A stretch of 64,000 bases of DNA from Bursaphelenchus xylophilus (GCA_904066235.2 CAJFCV020000006.1:6448001-6512000); one strand, 5' to 3'; shown: positions 33,442 to 45,019, numbered from the stretch's first letter. Notes: generated from the sequence alone by a model not told the origin. Made by a program: numbers and translations.

Positions 33442-34302
33442 ATTTTTGTACACCTATCTGGAGATGCGCATATAGTCTATCCGATGCAGAATTTGATGCT
33501 GATTCCAAAAATGCAAAAAAATTCCGAGAAAATTATTGAAAAAAATCGAGAAAATCTAGTTTTTTTGATCAAGCATGGGCGTTACGGTATGTTACAGTAA
33601 CCTGACAAACTTGGGATCAATTACAAAGTTGTTCAGCGTGGCCTATAACGTATGTGTACTCAGTTCTGCAATGTTTCAGCGATAAATTAGCACAATATAT
33701 CACATTAAACGAAATTCAATAAATGTGTCATATCTCGGTCATGATGACGAATTTTTCGAAAAAATTCACCAAGTTGTTTAACAGCCTATATGTCATCAGT
33801 TGAGACAGAAAAAAGTGGGGGTCAAATTCTAAGGCAGACCCTCTTTCCACAACTGGCGAAGCCTCTTTTAATATCAGAGATCTAAAACGAAAGAAACAAA
33901 ACTAACATTTTCACAAAGGCGGTGATGCGACAGAGTTTCCATTATTTTCCCGACAGACGGATATGTCTTGGAAAAGATTAAATCCGTGCCAAGTTTCATC
34001 AAAATCCGAACGTTACACTTTGAGTACTTCCTCTGTGAATCAATCTTTTTGTTTTATTTTGCATGAGAACTGCACGATAATTCGTGAAAACTGGAAGGCA
34101 CATGATTGTGGAAAGTGATATTCTGTTATATACCTGACAATTTTTGAGCTCTAATATTCAGAAAATTTGTTAGAAAAGAAAGACGAAAAAATAACAAAAA
34201 AATCCGGGATCAGAGATGTATTAACTGCAAGATGTAAATAGTAAATTAAACCGAGAACAGTCCGATAAATATAGACAGGAATGAATATTAATACCCTTGA
34301 TT

Positions 34303-36839
34303 TTAGGAGACCATCGGCGATATTGTAGTAGGCTCGGGATCCTCCAACCTGACTTCTTTCTCCTTCTTACGGATGTACGGAACTGCATACATTATGGCCC
34401 CACTCACAAAGAGACAGACACCACAGAAGAAGAAGGTCCAGTCATATCTCTTGGTAAGATCATACATACTTCCAGCGATCGGTGGTCCTACAACTGTGGC
34501 CACACCTTGGACCAACAACAACAATCCGAAGGCGTTTGTCAATCGATCCACACCCACCAAATCGACCAGTACAACGGAAGTGAGACACACATACGATGAG
34601 ATGGTGAATCCGAAGAAGAAACAGTACGAAACGAATGAGTAGAAGTCGTCCATCAAGAAAACAAAACACGAAGCGATTCCGCAGAAGATAAGGGTAAGGT
34701 TGTAGATCCAGAGACGATTCCTGGCAGTGTCTTTGCCGTACTTGAATGGTAGTTTTCGATCACAAATCATTCCAAACACCATACGCCCCATAATATTAGC
34801 TATTCCATACGCTGTTACAGTTGTTGCAGCGTCCACTTTGTTTAGTTTGAGGACGTTCTCAGCATTCATAGGCATATACATGGATGGGGCATTGAAGCCG
34901 ATACTGGTCAAGAAGTTGGAGATTGCAAACAGAACATAGGCGGGATCGGTGAACAACGACAAGTCCAACATTTTTTGGAGAACCCTGAAGCGGACATGAA
35001 CAAACAACAGTGGCTTTTCTTACCTCCACATCTCAATGGCCCTGCTTGCACTAGTGGCTGAACTGTCTTCATTCTCATCTTCCTCAGGCAATTCCTTGAG
35101 AATATCCACGTTCGAATGATGAGTTTCTTTCCTTCTGAGTAATGATTCTTTATGATCCAAAGGCAATGAGGTTACAGATCTTATCTTTTCATTGTAGTCC
35201 TTCAATTCGCTGACCGACCTTCCATAGAAAACATCCTTTACATTTAGATATCCGAGTGAAGATACAGATGTCTGGGATGTCTTATGCAAATGTCCGCCCA
35301 AAGATCTGACTCTTTGAAGATTATTTTCTTTGGGATCTTCATTAATTCCTGTATGGGAGACTGCTGATCTGATGGGTCCAGTTGTGAGGGTGTTATTCTC
35401 ACTCGGTAGTGGAATCTTTCCGTTTGTTTTCTGATCGTTCTTTTGTTTCTGTTCCTCATCCTCCCCCTCCTTCTCCTCGTCATCATCATAAATAGCTTCA
35501 AAGGCGATGGGCCGATACAAGGCGCCGCAGGGAATGCAGAGTAAAACAACACCTGAAGACAAACACAATTATATTATTCATGATTTCTGCAAGGACATCT
35601 TAAATATGGAGAGGACTAACAACCCCTCTTGTTTGCTCAAGGGGTTTTTTGTTAAAATATAAATGTGCGTAACACTTAAAGATTTACCTGCGTAGATTAA
35701 GAACACGGTCCTCCAGTTAAAACGAACAATCAAAAAGCTGATGATTTTGGAGAACACGGCTGTTCCAACTCCAGCTCCGCAGACTGTAACCCCTGTGGCC
35801 AAAGAACGGTACTTTTCAAAATACATCGTAACAACAATAATGGCCGGACAATACATCAGACCGAAGCCAAATCCCATTACAATTCCCACAGTAAAGAGCA
35901 GAAAGTTCATAGAATCTGCAAAATAAGAAGCAGCACATCCAACTGAGGCAATGGAAGCCCCAATAATGGTGGTCCATCGACAGCCAATCCGATTACAGAC
36001 AGCTGACGCAATGGGACCGGCAGCTAACATCAATCCCGTGAGCAAGGAGAGGATGACTGAAGTCTCAGCATTTGAAGCGTTGAATTCCTAAAAATATCAA
36101 TCTGCCGCGGAGATTTTCTACATGATGGTACCCCCTCCCTTCTCCCGAATTTTTAGTCAGCTATGCCTTGTCGGCGAAGTAATAGAAAATTTTTCTGCGA
36201 CACGATGCGTTTTTCACTACAGCGACGCGATTTTCAATGCGACGACATTGTGCTCGTTGTTTTCCCGACATATTGATAAATTGCCAGTAGTCTCATTACA
36301 ATTATGGATGCACTTTAATCCCCGACTTTATAACATTAAATTTAAATTTGCGATCTGTGTGCAGAAGGCTTGAAAGGGACTTGCAGTTGGCCAATCCGCC
36401 TGTTAAGAGAAAAAGCGGGTGACTAATTAAGAAAGTTAAAACCATTTGTTTATCCCCGAGAAGTGGCCCAAAACAAGATCATCTGGCCAAATCGAAAGGG
36501 CATAATCTCTGAGTCTGTGCACGTAAATAAACCCCGTTCTCAAACTGTCCGTTCAAGACGTTTATCGCATAATTTTTAATGTCTAGCCTTGAATGGATTC
36601 ATTACCAAATACGTAGTATAACGCTCAAAAGAGTCTGCTTCTAGATAAAAGGCACCTACCTGCACTAAGCTCTCGGCGATAACACCGAAAGAATAAACGA
36701 AACCATCAGCGAAGACATGGATCATGAAGGATCCGAAGACCACCACCCAGCCGTAGCCTCCATCCAAGGCTTTGGGCTTCCATCCGATCGGCTCTCGGCC
36801 CTCTGAATCCTTGAAGTCTTTCTTTTTGGAGGCCGTCAT
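34303..36839 (-). CDS. SLC16 (monocarboxylate transporter)-type MFS protein
   Basis: Twelve-helix plasma-membrane carrier. Exons 36839-36660, 36087-35688, 35552-35024 and 34984-34303 join in phase to 596 residues. The family signature at the first helix is intact: ALDGGYGWVVVFGSF. Six N-terminal helices follow (for example MGFGFGLMYCPAIIVVTMYF, with the conserved Y-P and EKYRSLATGV loop). A large cytosolic loop of about 165 residues comes next, acidic (YDDDEEKEGEDEEQ) and Ser-rich, then six C-terminal helices. The ATG is 8-10 bp behind GATGTTTAG, a likely spliced-leader site. Intron 1 (36088-36659) is the longest. Substrate is unknown; the family carries lactate, pyruvate, ketone bodies, aromatic amino acids or thyroid hormone. 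Confidence 0.92.
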
Positions 36840-38816
36840 TAGGAAGTAACCTAAACATCAACTTAGACTTCCATTAAACCCATTAATCAACGCATGAAGT
36901 GTGCGGGTTCATCTCGAAAAGTGTGAAATGGTTGCAGACGACGACCGAGCCATCCATTAAAAGCAAAATTTTGAAATCGGGGTGGGAACAGAGACATCAT
37001 GCTGGCTATAAAGCAGGCGAGACCACGACATTTCACATAAAAACACCGGGAATAATATGGGCCGCTCCTCACCCTTCAAACACCCCAAGTCCAAAAATTG
37101 AAGGAATTCCGGCCAAATTTGCGAAACAAAATTCGAAACCAATGAAAAAGATGGGCAGGATTGGAGATTGTAATGGGAAGAGCCAAGTAATAGACCCTTA
37201 AACTCTCAGCGAACTTTTCTGTCTGGGACATGGGAAGAGAAGAGCCATCTTCTTCCATTCTTTTAAGGTTTCCCACTTCCTTTCCTCGTCTCTTCTCATC
37301 CAGAAAACCCCCTTATTCAGGACATTTCCCGCCTTTTTGAGTGACCGACTGGCGCGCGGGGTTTACCATGGTGGAATATGAAATCGGGAGTCATGCGGGA
37401 ATAGTGACATTAGCCCGAATTTGTCTGCAAACATTTGTTTACCTTGTTCCTCTGCTTTCGCGGTGTTGAAAATTAATATAAGAGAAACGAAAGAAACAAA
37501 ACTAACATTTTCACAAAATAATTGAATTGCAAATCTCCAATAAAATTATAGCTTCCCATTCTTCTTATGGAGCCGCATCCCCCACTTGTTTTATTTGCTC
37601 AGCAAAACCAAAATTCAAATATCTCTGAATTAAATTCTTTACACAAAAAAGGGGCCAGAAGAAGGGATGGCCAGGATCAGACTGATTCAATTCGATTCCA
37701 AATTCTTTGTCCGAACAAAGTATTCTTATCAGCTAGTGCATGTACACCTAGAACCGTCACTTTCCCGCTTATCAATGGGAATGGCGCCGAGAGTTTTCTT
37801 AGACCACTCCCCGAGTGCCTGCGGGCATTTCTCAAATAATTCGTAATTAAGATTTGAATTAGGGTCAGCTGTTGGAAGAACGGGATTTAAACACGTGCAC
37901 TCAGATCAGCTGAATGAGATCAGAAACAGGTCAGAGGAGGTCAGAGAGTGACATCAGCAGCTCGAGGTCAAGTATAGTATAATTACATATAGAATCGTTT
38001 AATATGTGGAAGGAAAGGATGAGGGAGATCCGCTGAGAACCAAAATACTTGTTTGAGGGCATGTTTTCCCTTACAATAAGTAAGTATTCATGACGCAGAA
38101 GGATTTTCTCATGCAGTGCTCTGAAGAAATGGAGAAAAATAATATTATTTTATCAAGACTTCAAAAATGTTTAATCGAATGGAGGACCTGTGATCGTGGA
38201 GGTCCAAACAGATTCTCTAATGTGTGTTGCCAGTGCTTTATTACTCTTTTGTAATAATTAAATTGTGAAAATAATATTGGAAACCTCCCAAATATATCGA
38301 AAATAACCGGTTCTCAAGATGTCCATGCGGCCTGGTAATTAACTTTACACGCAATACTGGTTATTTTAATCTGGCCAAGTACTCTCTTCCATTTTTTTCA
38401 CCACCTTCTTCTTCATTTTTGTTCACTGCTGATACAGTTTAACATCATTCCTCTCTTCGACAACCGAAACAATTTCCCTTCGGCAAAACTGGTAAAGAAA
38501 ATAATTAAAAAATTAAAATTCAAAGCAAATTTGGGTTGACGTCCAGAGTAATTGAAATGCTTTGATAGGTGTGACAATTATTATGTGGATGACATCAGAT
38601 GTCCAATTAAGTGGATTTATTATTTAATCGTCCCCCTCTTATTGTCCTTTCTTCCAGATTCCCGAACCTTGTGGAGGACACGCCCTCACTCCGGGATTAC
38701 TGTAACTGAGGGTTTCCCGCAATTTGTACCGAATATCCTCAGACTCCGCCCCTTTCTTCCTTTTTTGGCTTCAGAATCCTGCTTCAGTCGAGTTCAGTGC
38801 TGTCCTGAGTAGCGTC
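36840..38816. other. Divergent upstream region of SLC16 (-) and the RFamide gene (+)
   Basis: About 2 kb with no supported gene. Open frames at 36957-37276 and 37567-37839 have no splice or family support. Contains a nuclear-receptor-like direct repeat (37928-37943) and one copy of a 33-bp sequence also found at 33885-33917. Confidence 0.5.
37928..37943 (+). promoter_or_regulatory. Candidate DR4 nuclear-receptor site
   Basis: AGGTCAGAGGAGGTCA: two perfect AGGTCA half-sites with a 4-bp spacer, within a GGTCA-rich stretch (about 37863-37973). Spacing fits the DR4 class. Function is inferred only from the motif. Confidence 0.4.
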
Positions 38817-39969
38817 ATGTTGAGTCGATATCTATGTCATCTCAGTGTTCTCCTGTCCATCTTGTTGGTGGTGATCAGTGGTAAGTGATGGGGCACGGTT
38901 ATTGCTCGATTTGACATCATTTTCACGTTTTAAAATGCATTTGGACCACTCACACGGCCTTAGTTTCAATATCTTCTTCCAATTTCATTAACATAGAGGT
39001 ATCAAATGAAATTACTTCAATATCAACTTTATTCTAACCCATTGAAATTCTTCGCACGCTTGCTGCAGTCATGTTGTGATTAGACCAGACGCGGCAGTTC
39101 TACGTTGTTTCCTTCCTTTATAATCTTTATAACATCAATGTAAGGCCATTTAGAATATTGACTTTTGGAATTTCCGCCATCTTAAGCCGATCGCCCCCAG
39201 GGCATAAACTGACAGTCTCCATAAATCTCATAATTTGTGGCCTTGAGGGCTTTAAGGCCGTCGTTGCATCACGAGAACTCCATTATCATGACTTTACAAC
39301 TTTTTGAGACATTTTTTACTACATTTTTTCCTTTCATAAGATCCTTGTTCAGGATTGCAGATTCAAGTCTGAAGATTTGAAAAGTAGAGTCCGCGCCAGA
39401 AATTTATAAATGAGTCCAAAAAACAAATTGGAAATGGAAATATTTACCATGCGATGTTTGATAGATATCTGAAATATAATACGTAGCCATTACTCCGGTT
39501 TGAAGAACGGTCTAATTACTCGATAGAGAATAAAGAGAATGCTGGACCTTGTCCGGAAATAACACTATAAAGTAATCTTGAGATTGTTGTGGGAATCTTA
39601 TTTTAATTAATGGCCTTTGAGATTTTCTTGGGAATTACTCACGATGCCCATTCTTTCAGCTTCCGTTGAATCTGACGAGCCAGAAGAATACTTCTACATC
39701 CCCAATCCCTACCCTTCATGGGGAGTCCAATACCCTTCAGTAAGTTTATTTCATGGGCCCTGGGAAGAGATTATAATTACTTTTGACTATAATATAGAAA
39801 TAAACAGTAGGTAATAGGCATAGTTAAGTAGGGCTAGGCATAGCTAAGAGGTCAATTAATGATGTGATTCCAGCACGCCGAAGAGCCTCATCGAATGAAG
39901 AAATGGGCGTCCTCACTCCGATTTGGCAAGAGGGGTCCAGGGTGGGCTAGCCAGGTGCGGTTTGGCTGA
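38817..39969 (+). CDS. RFamide neuropeptide precursor, 79 aa
   Basis: Exons 38817-38880, 39660-39739 and 39874-39969 join in phase. Residues 1-21 (MLSRYLCHLSVLLSILLVVIS) form a signal peptide. An acidic Tyr/Pro-rich spacer follows (ESDEPEEYFYIPNPYPSW). The last exon reads HAEEPHRMKK, WASSLRFG, KR, GPGWASQVRFG, stop. Both peptides end in RFG next to KR or the stop, so dibasic cleavage and Gly conversion would yield WASSLRFamide and GPGWASQVRFamide. The first intron (779 nt) is long for this genome. I cannot tie it to a named FLP/NLP; the shared WAS-x-x-RFG core suggests duplication inside the precursor. No single open frame covers the gene, so automatic calling could miss it. Confidence 0.88.
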
Positions 39970-40603
39970 GGTGGGAGTAAGGAGTACAGTCAAGAGTCCG
40001 TCGTTCCCTTCCGTTTTCCTTTTTTTATTTATTTACAAAGAGATTGTGACCTTAAATTACACTTAAGGTTGTAGATATTGTTCCAATAAACCTTAATTTC
40101 TACATAAGTATTTATTTCTGTTATTGCGTAATCAACTAATTATCATATTTTACTATGTAATCATGTCAGACTTTTTATGTTTTTGCAAGCAGGGGCATTG
40201 TTGAAGTTATTTTTTATTTAATGATGCCCCTTGGAATTGAATTAATTACACATAAACCCCTGAAGGCGATTAATTTGTTGCCTCAAGGCTGTTGAGTTTT
40301 AACCTTTAAATTAATGAAAAAAATACTTTCAGCCCAAGCTAGAGAAAACCAGGCTGCAATATTTTACGTATGTATAATAACACACAAGGGAAGTGACCAG
40401 GCGTTTCCAACCCAGAGGTCACTGCCACTGTCAAACGGAAGTCTCTGCCTTTTTTCAGCCATTTTTGATGTCAGATTTCCAAGTTCAACCGACCGTTTTA
40501 CGGTCTTACATCCGGCTGCCTTCGGACATTTCGTTTTTGGTCAGGATTAGAGGTTTCTTTTGAGCCCTCAGGCGACATCTGGGAAGTTTAAGGGCTTCGT
40601 TGA
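39970..40603. other. Intergenic between the RFamide gene and a coiled-coil gene
   Basis: An AATAAA-type signal at about 40085-40091 (CCAATAAACC) may end the peptide transcript. The rest is A/T-rich with no gene seen. Confidence 0.45.
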
Positions 40604-42340
40604 ATGCGGTACGGTAAGATTTATTACTACGATAGATTTGGAAACAAAGTCGACGATCAGGAGCCTATTATTAAAAGTGAGTGGGCATTGTCGCCATGGT
40701 GTTATCAGCCAATGCAATGCCGTTTGATGACTTAATTTTTAGGCGAAGTCCGTCATTTTGCCGTCAATTCCCCAAAATTGGACAGAGCAGCTGTCAGCGT
40801 TCCCTTTGACGAAAACAGAATCTTCGATCTCCCGAAATCAGATTCCATGGATGGACTGAATATGCAGGAGTTGATATCCTTCGACCGTCCTGCCTTTCCC
40901 GTCGATCTCGATGATATCCAATTCCCTCGCACTGATGTCGATTCCTCTTATCCGGCTGATCCGAAGCCCGTTTTCTCCCCATTAAATGATCTCAAAAGTC
41001 CGGATGATGAAAGAAAACAATTCGCCAAGGAATTAGACCATCTAAGCGAGAATTTAAGCAAACTTAAGAGTGCCAATGAATTGGCCCAACAATTCAAACA
41101 AAGCGAGATAGAGAAGGAATTTGGAGCTGAAGATCTCTGCGAGGACTGCATTAGATCTTTGACCAGACATGGACAGAGACCACATCAACATGGAGGGGCC
41201 TCACGGATGGATGGAGAGAGTGTAAGCATCAGCATCACAGTCCTTTCGTATTCTTTAAGCGATAAGAAATTTTTATACATGTATGTATTGTTTTAGGAAA
41301 TAGATTGGCAGCGTCGTCTACGAGACCATGTGGACAAGGTCAACGACGAGCTCTTCCACAACAAGGGCCGTAGGGAGTTATTGCCAGTAAGTCATCAGTT
41401 TGTGGACATCCATCTTCCAGATGAACGTCCTCCCTCCATTTGCATACCGGCCAGACGAAGACACCGAGATGATTAGAAAACAAAAAGAACAATATAGGGT
41501 AGAACTGGAGAAAGACATCGAGAAAAGAGCAAGGGCCAAGGTAGATGATTACGAGAGGGGCCAGAATGTTAGCAATCTCCTCAACACAGCTGATGCCCAA
41601 GCTTATTATGATGACAAAAGAAACACGAAACAAATCCAGGAATCTAATGAAAGATATGACGCCGAATTCAATAGACGACAAGTAAGTAAATCTTAAACAA
41701 CAACGAAAGAATTAGGCTGAGATGAGAGCAAAGCGAGAAAAGTACGAAGCAGAACAGGGGGAATGGTGGGAGGACAGACAGAAGGAAGGGGAACTCAAGT
41801 TGGAACGGGATAAACAGCATTACTTGAATCAGCTCAAGAGAAACGAATTCTTAAAGTAATCAATTTGTTTTAATTTATAGCATACTCTTATACGACCTCG
41901 AAATTAATTTAATGCCCAAAGGGCTAATTTTCAGACAAAACATTTACAATCTCCAAGAATTCGAGGACCAATTCAGGGATCAGAAAGAAGCCCAAAGAGC
42001 CATGAGATATCCTCATCAAGCAGACGTGAGGGCCAAAGTAAGAGATCCCATTAATGGAGTAATTAAGATTTAGGTGGAGATTCAGTCGGAATTGACTCGA
42101 CCAGAAGCTGCCCGGAGGGCACGAGAGAATCTCGAATCGGTGTGGGACCAATGGGAAGAAGCTCATCGACGGAACGAGCGAAAGAAACGGGTCTTACAGG
42201 AGAACGGGAGGAGGGGCGGGGGTGGAGATAACAGAGTCATCTTCGACACGGCCGGGCCTTCACATTCCCAGGGTCATCATCACGCAGCTCACGTCAAATG
42301 TTGTCGGAGATGTCGTCGACCTCTTGGTATTGTCAACTAA
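40604..42340 (+). CDS. Charged coiled-coil protein with Cys-rich C-terminus, unassigned
   Basis: Exons 40604-40676, 40743-41221, 41297-41386, 41421-41681, 41716-41855, 41935-42037 and 42074-42340 join in phase to 470 residues. Residues 1-120 are mixed and Pro/Asp-rich. From about residue 100 the chain is helical and very charged (ELDHLSENLSKLKSANELAQ, EQYRVELEKDIEKRARAKVD, KREKYEAEQGEWWEDRQKEG), consistent with a long coiled coil. A CEDC pair sits in exon 2, and the C-terminus has a His cluster (HSQGHHHAAH) and KCCRRCRRPL, perhaps a small metal site. There is no signal or membrane helix. Centrosomal or cytoskeletal proteins look like this, but I have no specific match. Confidence 0.72.
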
Positions 42341-42539
42341 TTTCTTTTTAATTAATTTCTTCAATATCTCTTCTCCAATTCCCACAATTAATGTTCTCTG
42401 ATCTTCTACACCTTTCTGTTCTGTTCTCTGCATTTTTGGACCTTTATTGTTCTTTAGACAGGAATCAATTTCGTTTTCATTAAAACTTTTTATTACAAAA
42501 AATAACGTATAAAATTAACATAAATATTTCTAAGTAAGT

Positions 42540-43259
42540 TTACAACTCGTTCTTCTTTTCCTCCTTCTTTTCTTCCTTCTTTTGTTTCTTTGGTGGTTCA
42601 GGACCATCAGTTTTCTTGGCCGGTTTCTTAGGCTTCAATCCATCGGGTTTTTTAAGATCAGGGACATCGATCTCGAAATGTCTGAGGACATCTTTCATGG
42701 TGTTGATAATATCGGCGGGAGATGAATAGTAATAAGAATAGTTCTTGTACTCGGCTTTCTTGTTCTTGAATTGTTCCAGGTGGTCTCCATTCTTGTCTAG
42801 GAACAAAAGACGAGGGATATATTTTCCGTCAGGTCTATATTCTTCTTCATAAGGCTCCTCGTCATCGACAGTGTTGACCATCACAAAGTACTCCGAAAGA
42901 CGCTTGAAGGCTTTGCGAGCATTAGATTGTTGCATGGTCTTTTTGAGAGCTGAACTCGGAGTATTAATATCAATAATTTAATAGTCATCCTTACGTAATT
43001 GTTACTCATGTCAATGATTATTATAATTAAAACGCTTACATTTGCAAGCATGACACCAGGTCTTGTGAATCAGGAGGAAGATAGGTTTGTTTACTTCCAA
43101 AGATTTCTCGATGGCATCTTCCCACTTGACCCATTCGATGTCATCTCCGAATCCATTAGCCAAGGGATTCTCGATGGCCTCGGTAAACTTTTTAAGAGGA
43201 TCTTTCTGAGCCTGAATGGCCACTGCCAAAACCAAACAAGCGAGGATCGCTCGGTCCAT
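42540..43259 (-). CDS. ER thioredoxin-like protein, TXNDC12/ERp18 type
   Basis: Soluble ER oxidoreductase. Exons 43259-43040 and 42949-42540 join in phase to 209 residues. Signal peptide MDRAILACLVLAVAIQAQ. The thioredoxin domain carries the WVKWEDA and IFLLIHKTWCHACKSLKK motifs, so both active-site Cys are present (CHAC instead of CGAC). FVMVNTVDDEEP and YIPRLLFLDKNGDH match the family. The C-terminus is unusual: a run of about 40 residues rich in Lys, Pro and Glu, ending KNEL, a plausible KDEL-type retrieval signal (EDEL in vertebrates). The intron falls just after the active-site Lys. Convergent with the preceding coiled-coil gene. Confidence 0.93.
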
Positions 43260-44271
43260 CCTGAAGTAACAAGGAGATTATAAAAATGGCCGAAAATGGT
43301 CCCATTCACAGTGAGTATGCACCCGAGCAAAGTATTATTTTAAAGTTTAATTCAAAACGAAGCAAATTGGAGGTGAGCCCGTTGAATTTGGATTCGGTGG
43401 GCAGACACGACAACAAGAAAACGCTGACCTTGACCGAAAAACTCTCGAAATTGGGTTTCTCAGAGAGGATTTAAGATTTCAAACGTTTGTTGAGACCTCT
43501 TACACCAAAATAAGCCTCAGCAATTGTAAAGGTAAGGAAGCAAGGACCGAAGAAGAACGTCCACTTATAACAAAATAAGAGATTCCACGCTTTCGCGCAC
43601 TGCTTGACACGTCAGCTTAGGAAGTCAGCGACCGATCGGTGGAAGAAAAGGTTTTGGGAAACAATCCCCGCCTTTCGCTCATTTAGAGGATCCGAAGAAG
43701 ATAATGGAGACATCCCGAACGTTCTTTATAGCATACGATTATCTGCCTCCTCTGTTATCAACTTTTGTGATGACAGATATCGCTTAAGATACCATGAAAA
43801 ATAAATTTGTTTTGATTTGATTGAAACCCTGCGATTATGACAAACCGTTTTAAATAATTTGCTAATTATTTTAAAAAAAATAATTAGCAATTAGGGCCAT
43901 AACCGTTCGACAAAGAGTTTCTGGGAAAAAAGCTTGCTAACCTAAAAAAGTTGGATTAGTAAAAAAATCACCCAACTAGCTAACCAAATGGTTCGATTGG
44001 CAACCAAATCTTCAAAAAATGGTAATACAGCGTTCTGGCTAGCCATTTGGACTATTGGCTATGAATCCAACTTTCTGGCTAGCCGGACAACTCTGTTCTA
44101 GATCTATAGGCAAATTAATCCCTGTGGCTAGCGATTATAGCCCTTGAATTAACCGATTATTTATAACAGTGGATAATCCCTGGTCAACCAAACTCGCCGG
44201 TGGGTCATAACCGATTTCATTTATTCTATTAATTTATTCATAGGGAAAACAAAATTATTATTTAATATTAT
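43260..44271. other. Intergenic between TXNDC12 and TMCO1
   Basis: A 62-codon open frame (43286-43474) has no support. The right half is occupied by the dispersed repeat listed next. Confidence 0.45.
43930..44215 (+). repeat. Dispersed repeat, copy 1 (partner at 52610-52860)
   Basis: About 280 bp matching cyclin H intron 3 in the same orientation: TTGGATTAGTAAAAAAATCA, AACTAGCTAACCAAATG, TTCTGGCTAGCCGGACAACT and AGATCTA(T/A)AGGCAA in the same order. Full of TAGC/GGCTAGCC words that pair with each other. Ends and class are not resolved. Confidence 0.75.
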
Positions 44272-44879
44272 TTAACGGAGATAAGAGAATTGATTCTGAC
44301 CTGGGTTTTGGCCGAAGAATCCTTGACCCTGGACTTGACGAGAGACTGCACGAGATGGAGAGAAACCGAGGAGTTTCTGAAGATTCTGCCGGATACTCAT
44401 GGTGCACAATATGTAGAGAAAGATAAAGGAACAATCTGTATAATCTTCTCCGACCAGATTTCTGTGCGAAAGACCTTGGACCCAAGAGATTGGTTCAAAT
44501 GGAAGCTTGGCCACAACTCGGCCCTCAAACATGGACGAGAAAGCAGAGAGAAGAGCGGTGAAAACCAAACCAATAGCCATCATGGACTTCATTCTGAACA
44601 TAGACAAGTCCCGGTTGGTAGTCTTCAATCGCTCCTCTTCCCTCTCGATCTTCTTCTTGACTGTTCTACTGGCTGCTGATTCCGTTATTTCCTTCTTCTT
44701 CTCCAACCTCTTGGTCTTCCTCTCCATTAACAACTAAAAACGTATTTTTTGCTAGAATTACCTCTTACCTTCAGTCGTTTGTACTCTTCAGATCTGTATA
44801 CCATCAGATAAGTCAGCCCTTCACCAAGAAGAGCCGTAAAAGTGGCGATACAAACGATGAAAACCGCATCAGCATACAT
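44272..44879 (-). CDS. TMCO1: TMCO1, ER calcium-load-activated channel / translocon-associated factor
   Basis: ER membrane protein of the EMC3/GET1/TMCO1 insertase group. Exons 44879-44769 and 44733-44272 give 190 residues (human isoform 188). Seen: first helix AVFIVCIATFTALLGEGLTY, coiled coil KTKRLEKKKEITESAASRTV, NRDLSMFRMKSMMAIGLVFT, FEGRVVAKLPFEPISWVQGL, SHRNLVGEDYTDCSFIFLYI and LCTMSIRQNLQKLLGFSPSR, all nearly invariant in the family. The ATG is 9 nt behind TGTTTTAG and no ATG-bearing exon lies upstream, so this acceptor probably receives a spliced leader. It starts 140 bp after FARSB on the same strand. Confidence 0.96.
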
Positions 44880-45019
44880 TTCACTGACCTAAAACAGGAA
44901 AATAACAGTCTAACAGATCGCACAGGTATTTAAAAGTAAAGCTATACTTTCACCACTGAGATGGAAACTAACAAAGCTTTTAATTTAATAAACAACAAAA
45001 CAAAAAATCAACTCCAAAT

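Larger units (their letters stand above)
32039..33842. mobile_element. Fold-back element C, 1.8 kb palindrome with two tRNA-like modules
   Basis: Arms 32039-32778 and 33099-33842 are almost exact reverse complements: the two copies of one 86-codon open frame differ at only four residues. The ends read GGGTCTGCC(C/T)TAGAATTTGA inward. The centre of about 320 bp is unique. There is no protein motif; the open frames are translations of the tRNA-like module and its flanks. High arm identity suggests recent formation or gene conversion between the arms. Confidence 0.88.

Noticed and set aside
36160..36285. Possible relative of the 158-bp MITE inside SLC16 intron 1
   Set aside because: Only short words match (TGTCGG, TTTTCCCGACA); the inverted ends do not pair well enough to list.
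43286..43474. 62-codon frame starting MAENGPIHSEYAPEQ
   Set aside because: Lies in the TXNDC12 upstream region without splice or homology support.
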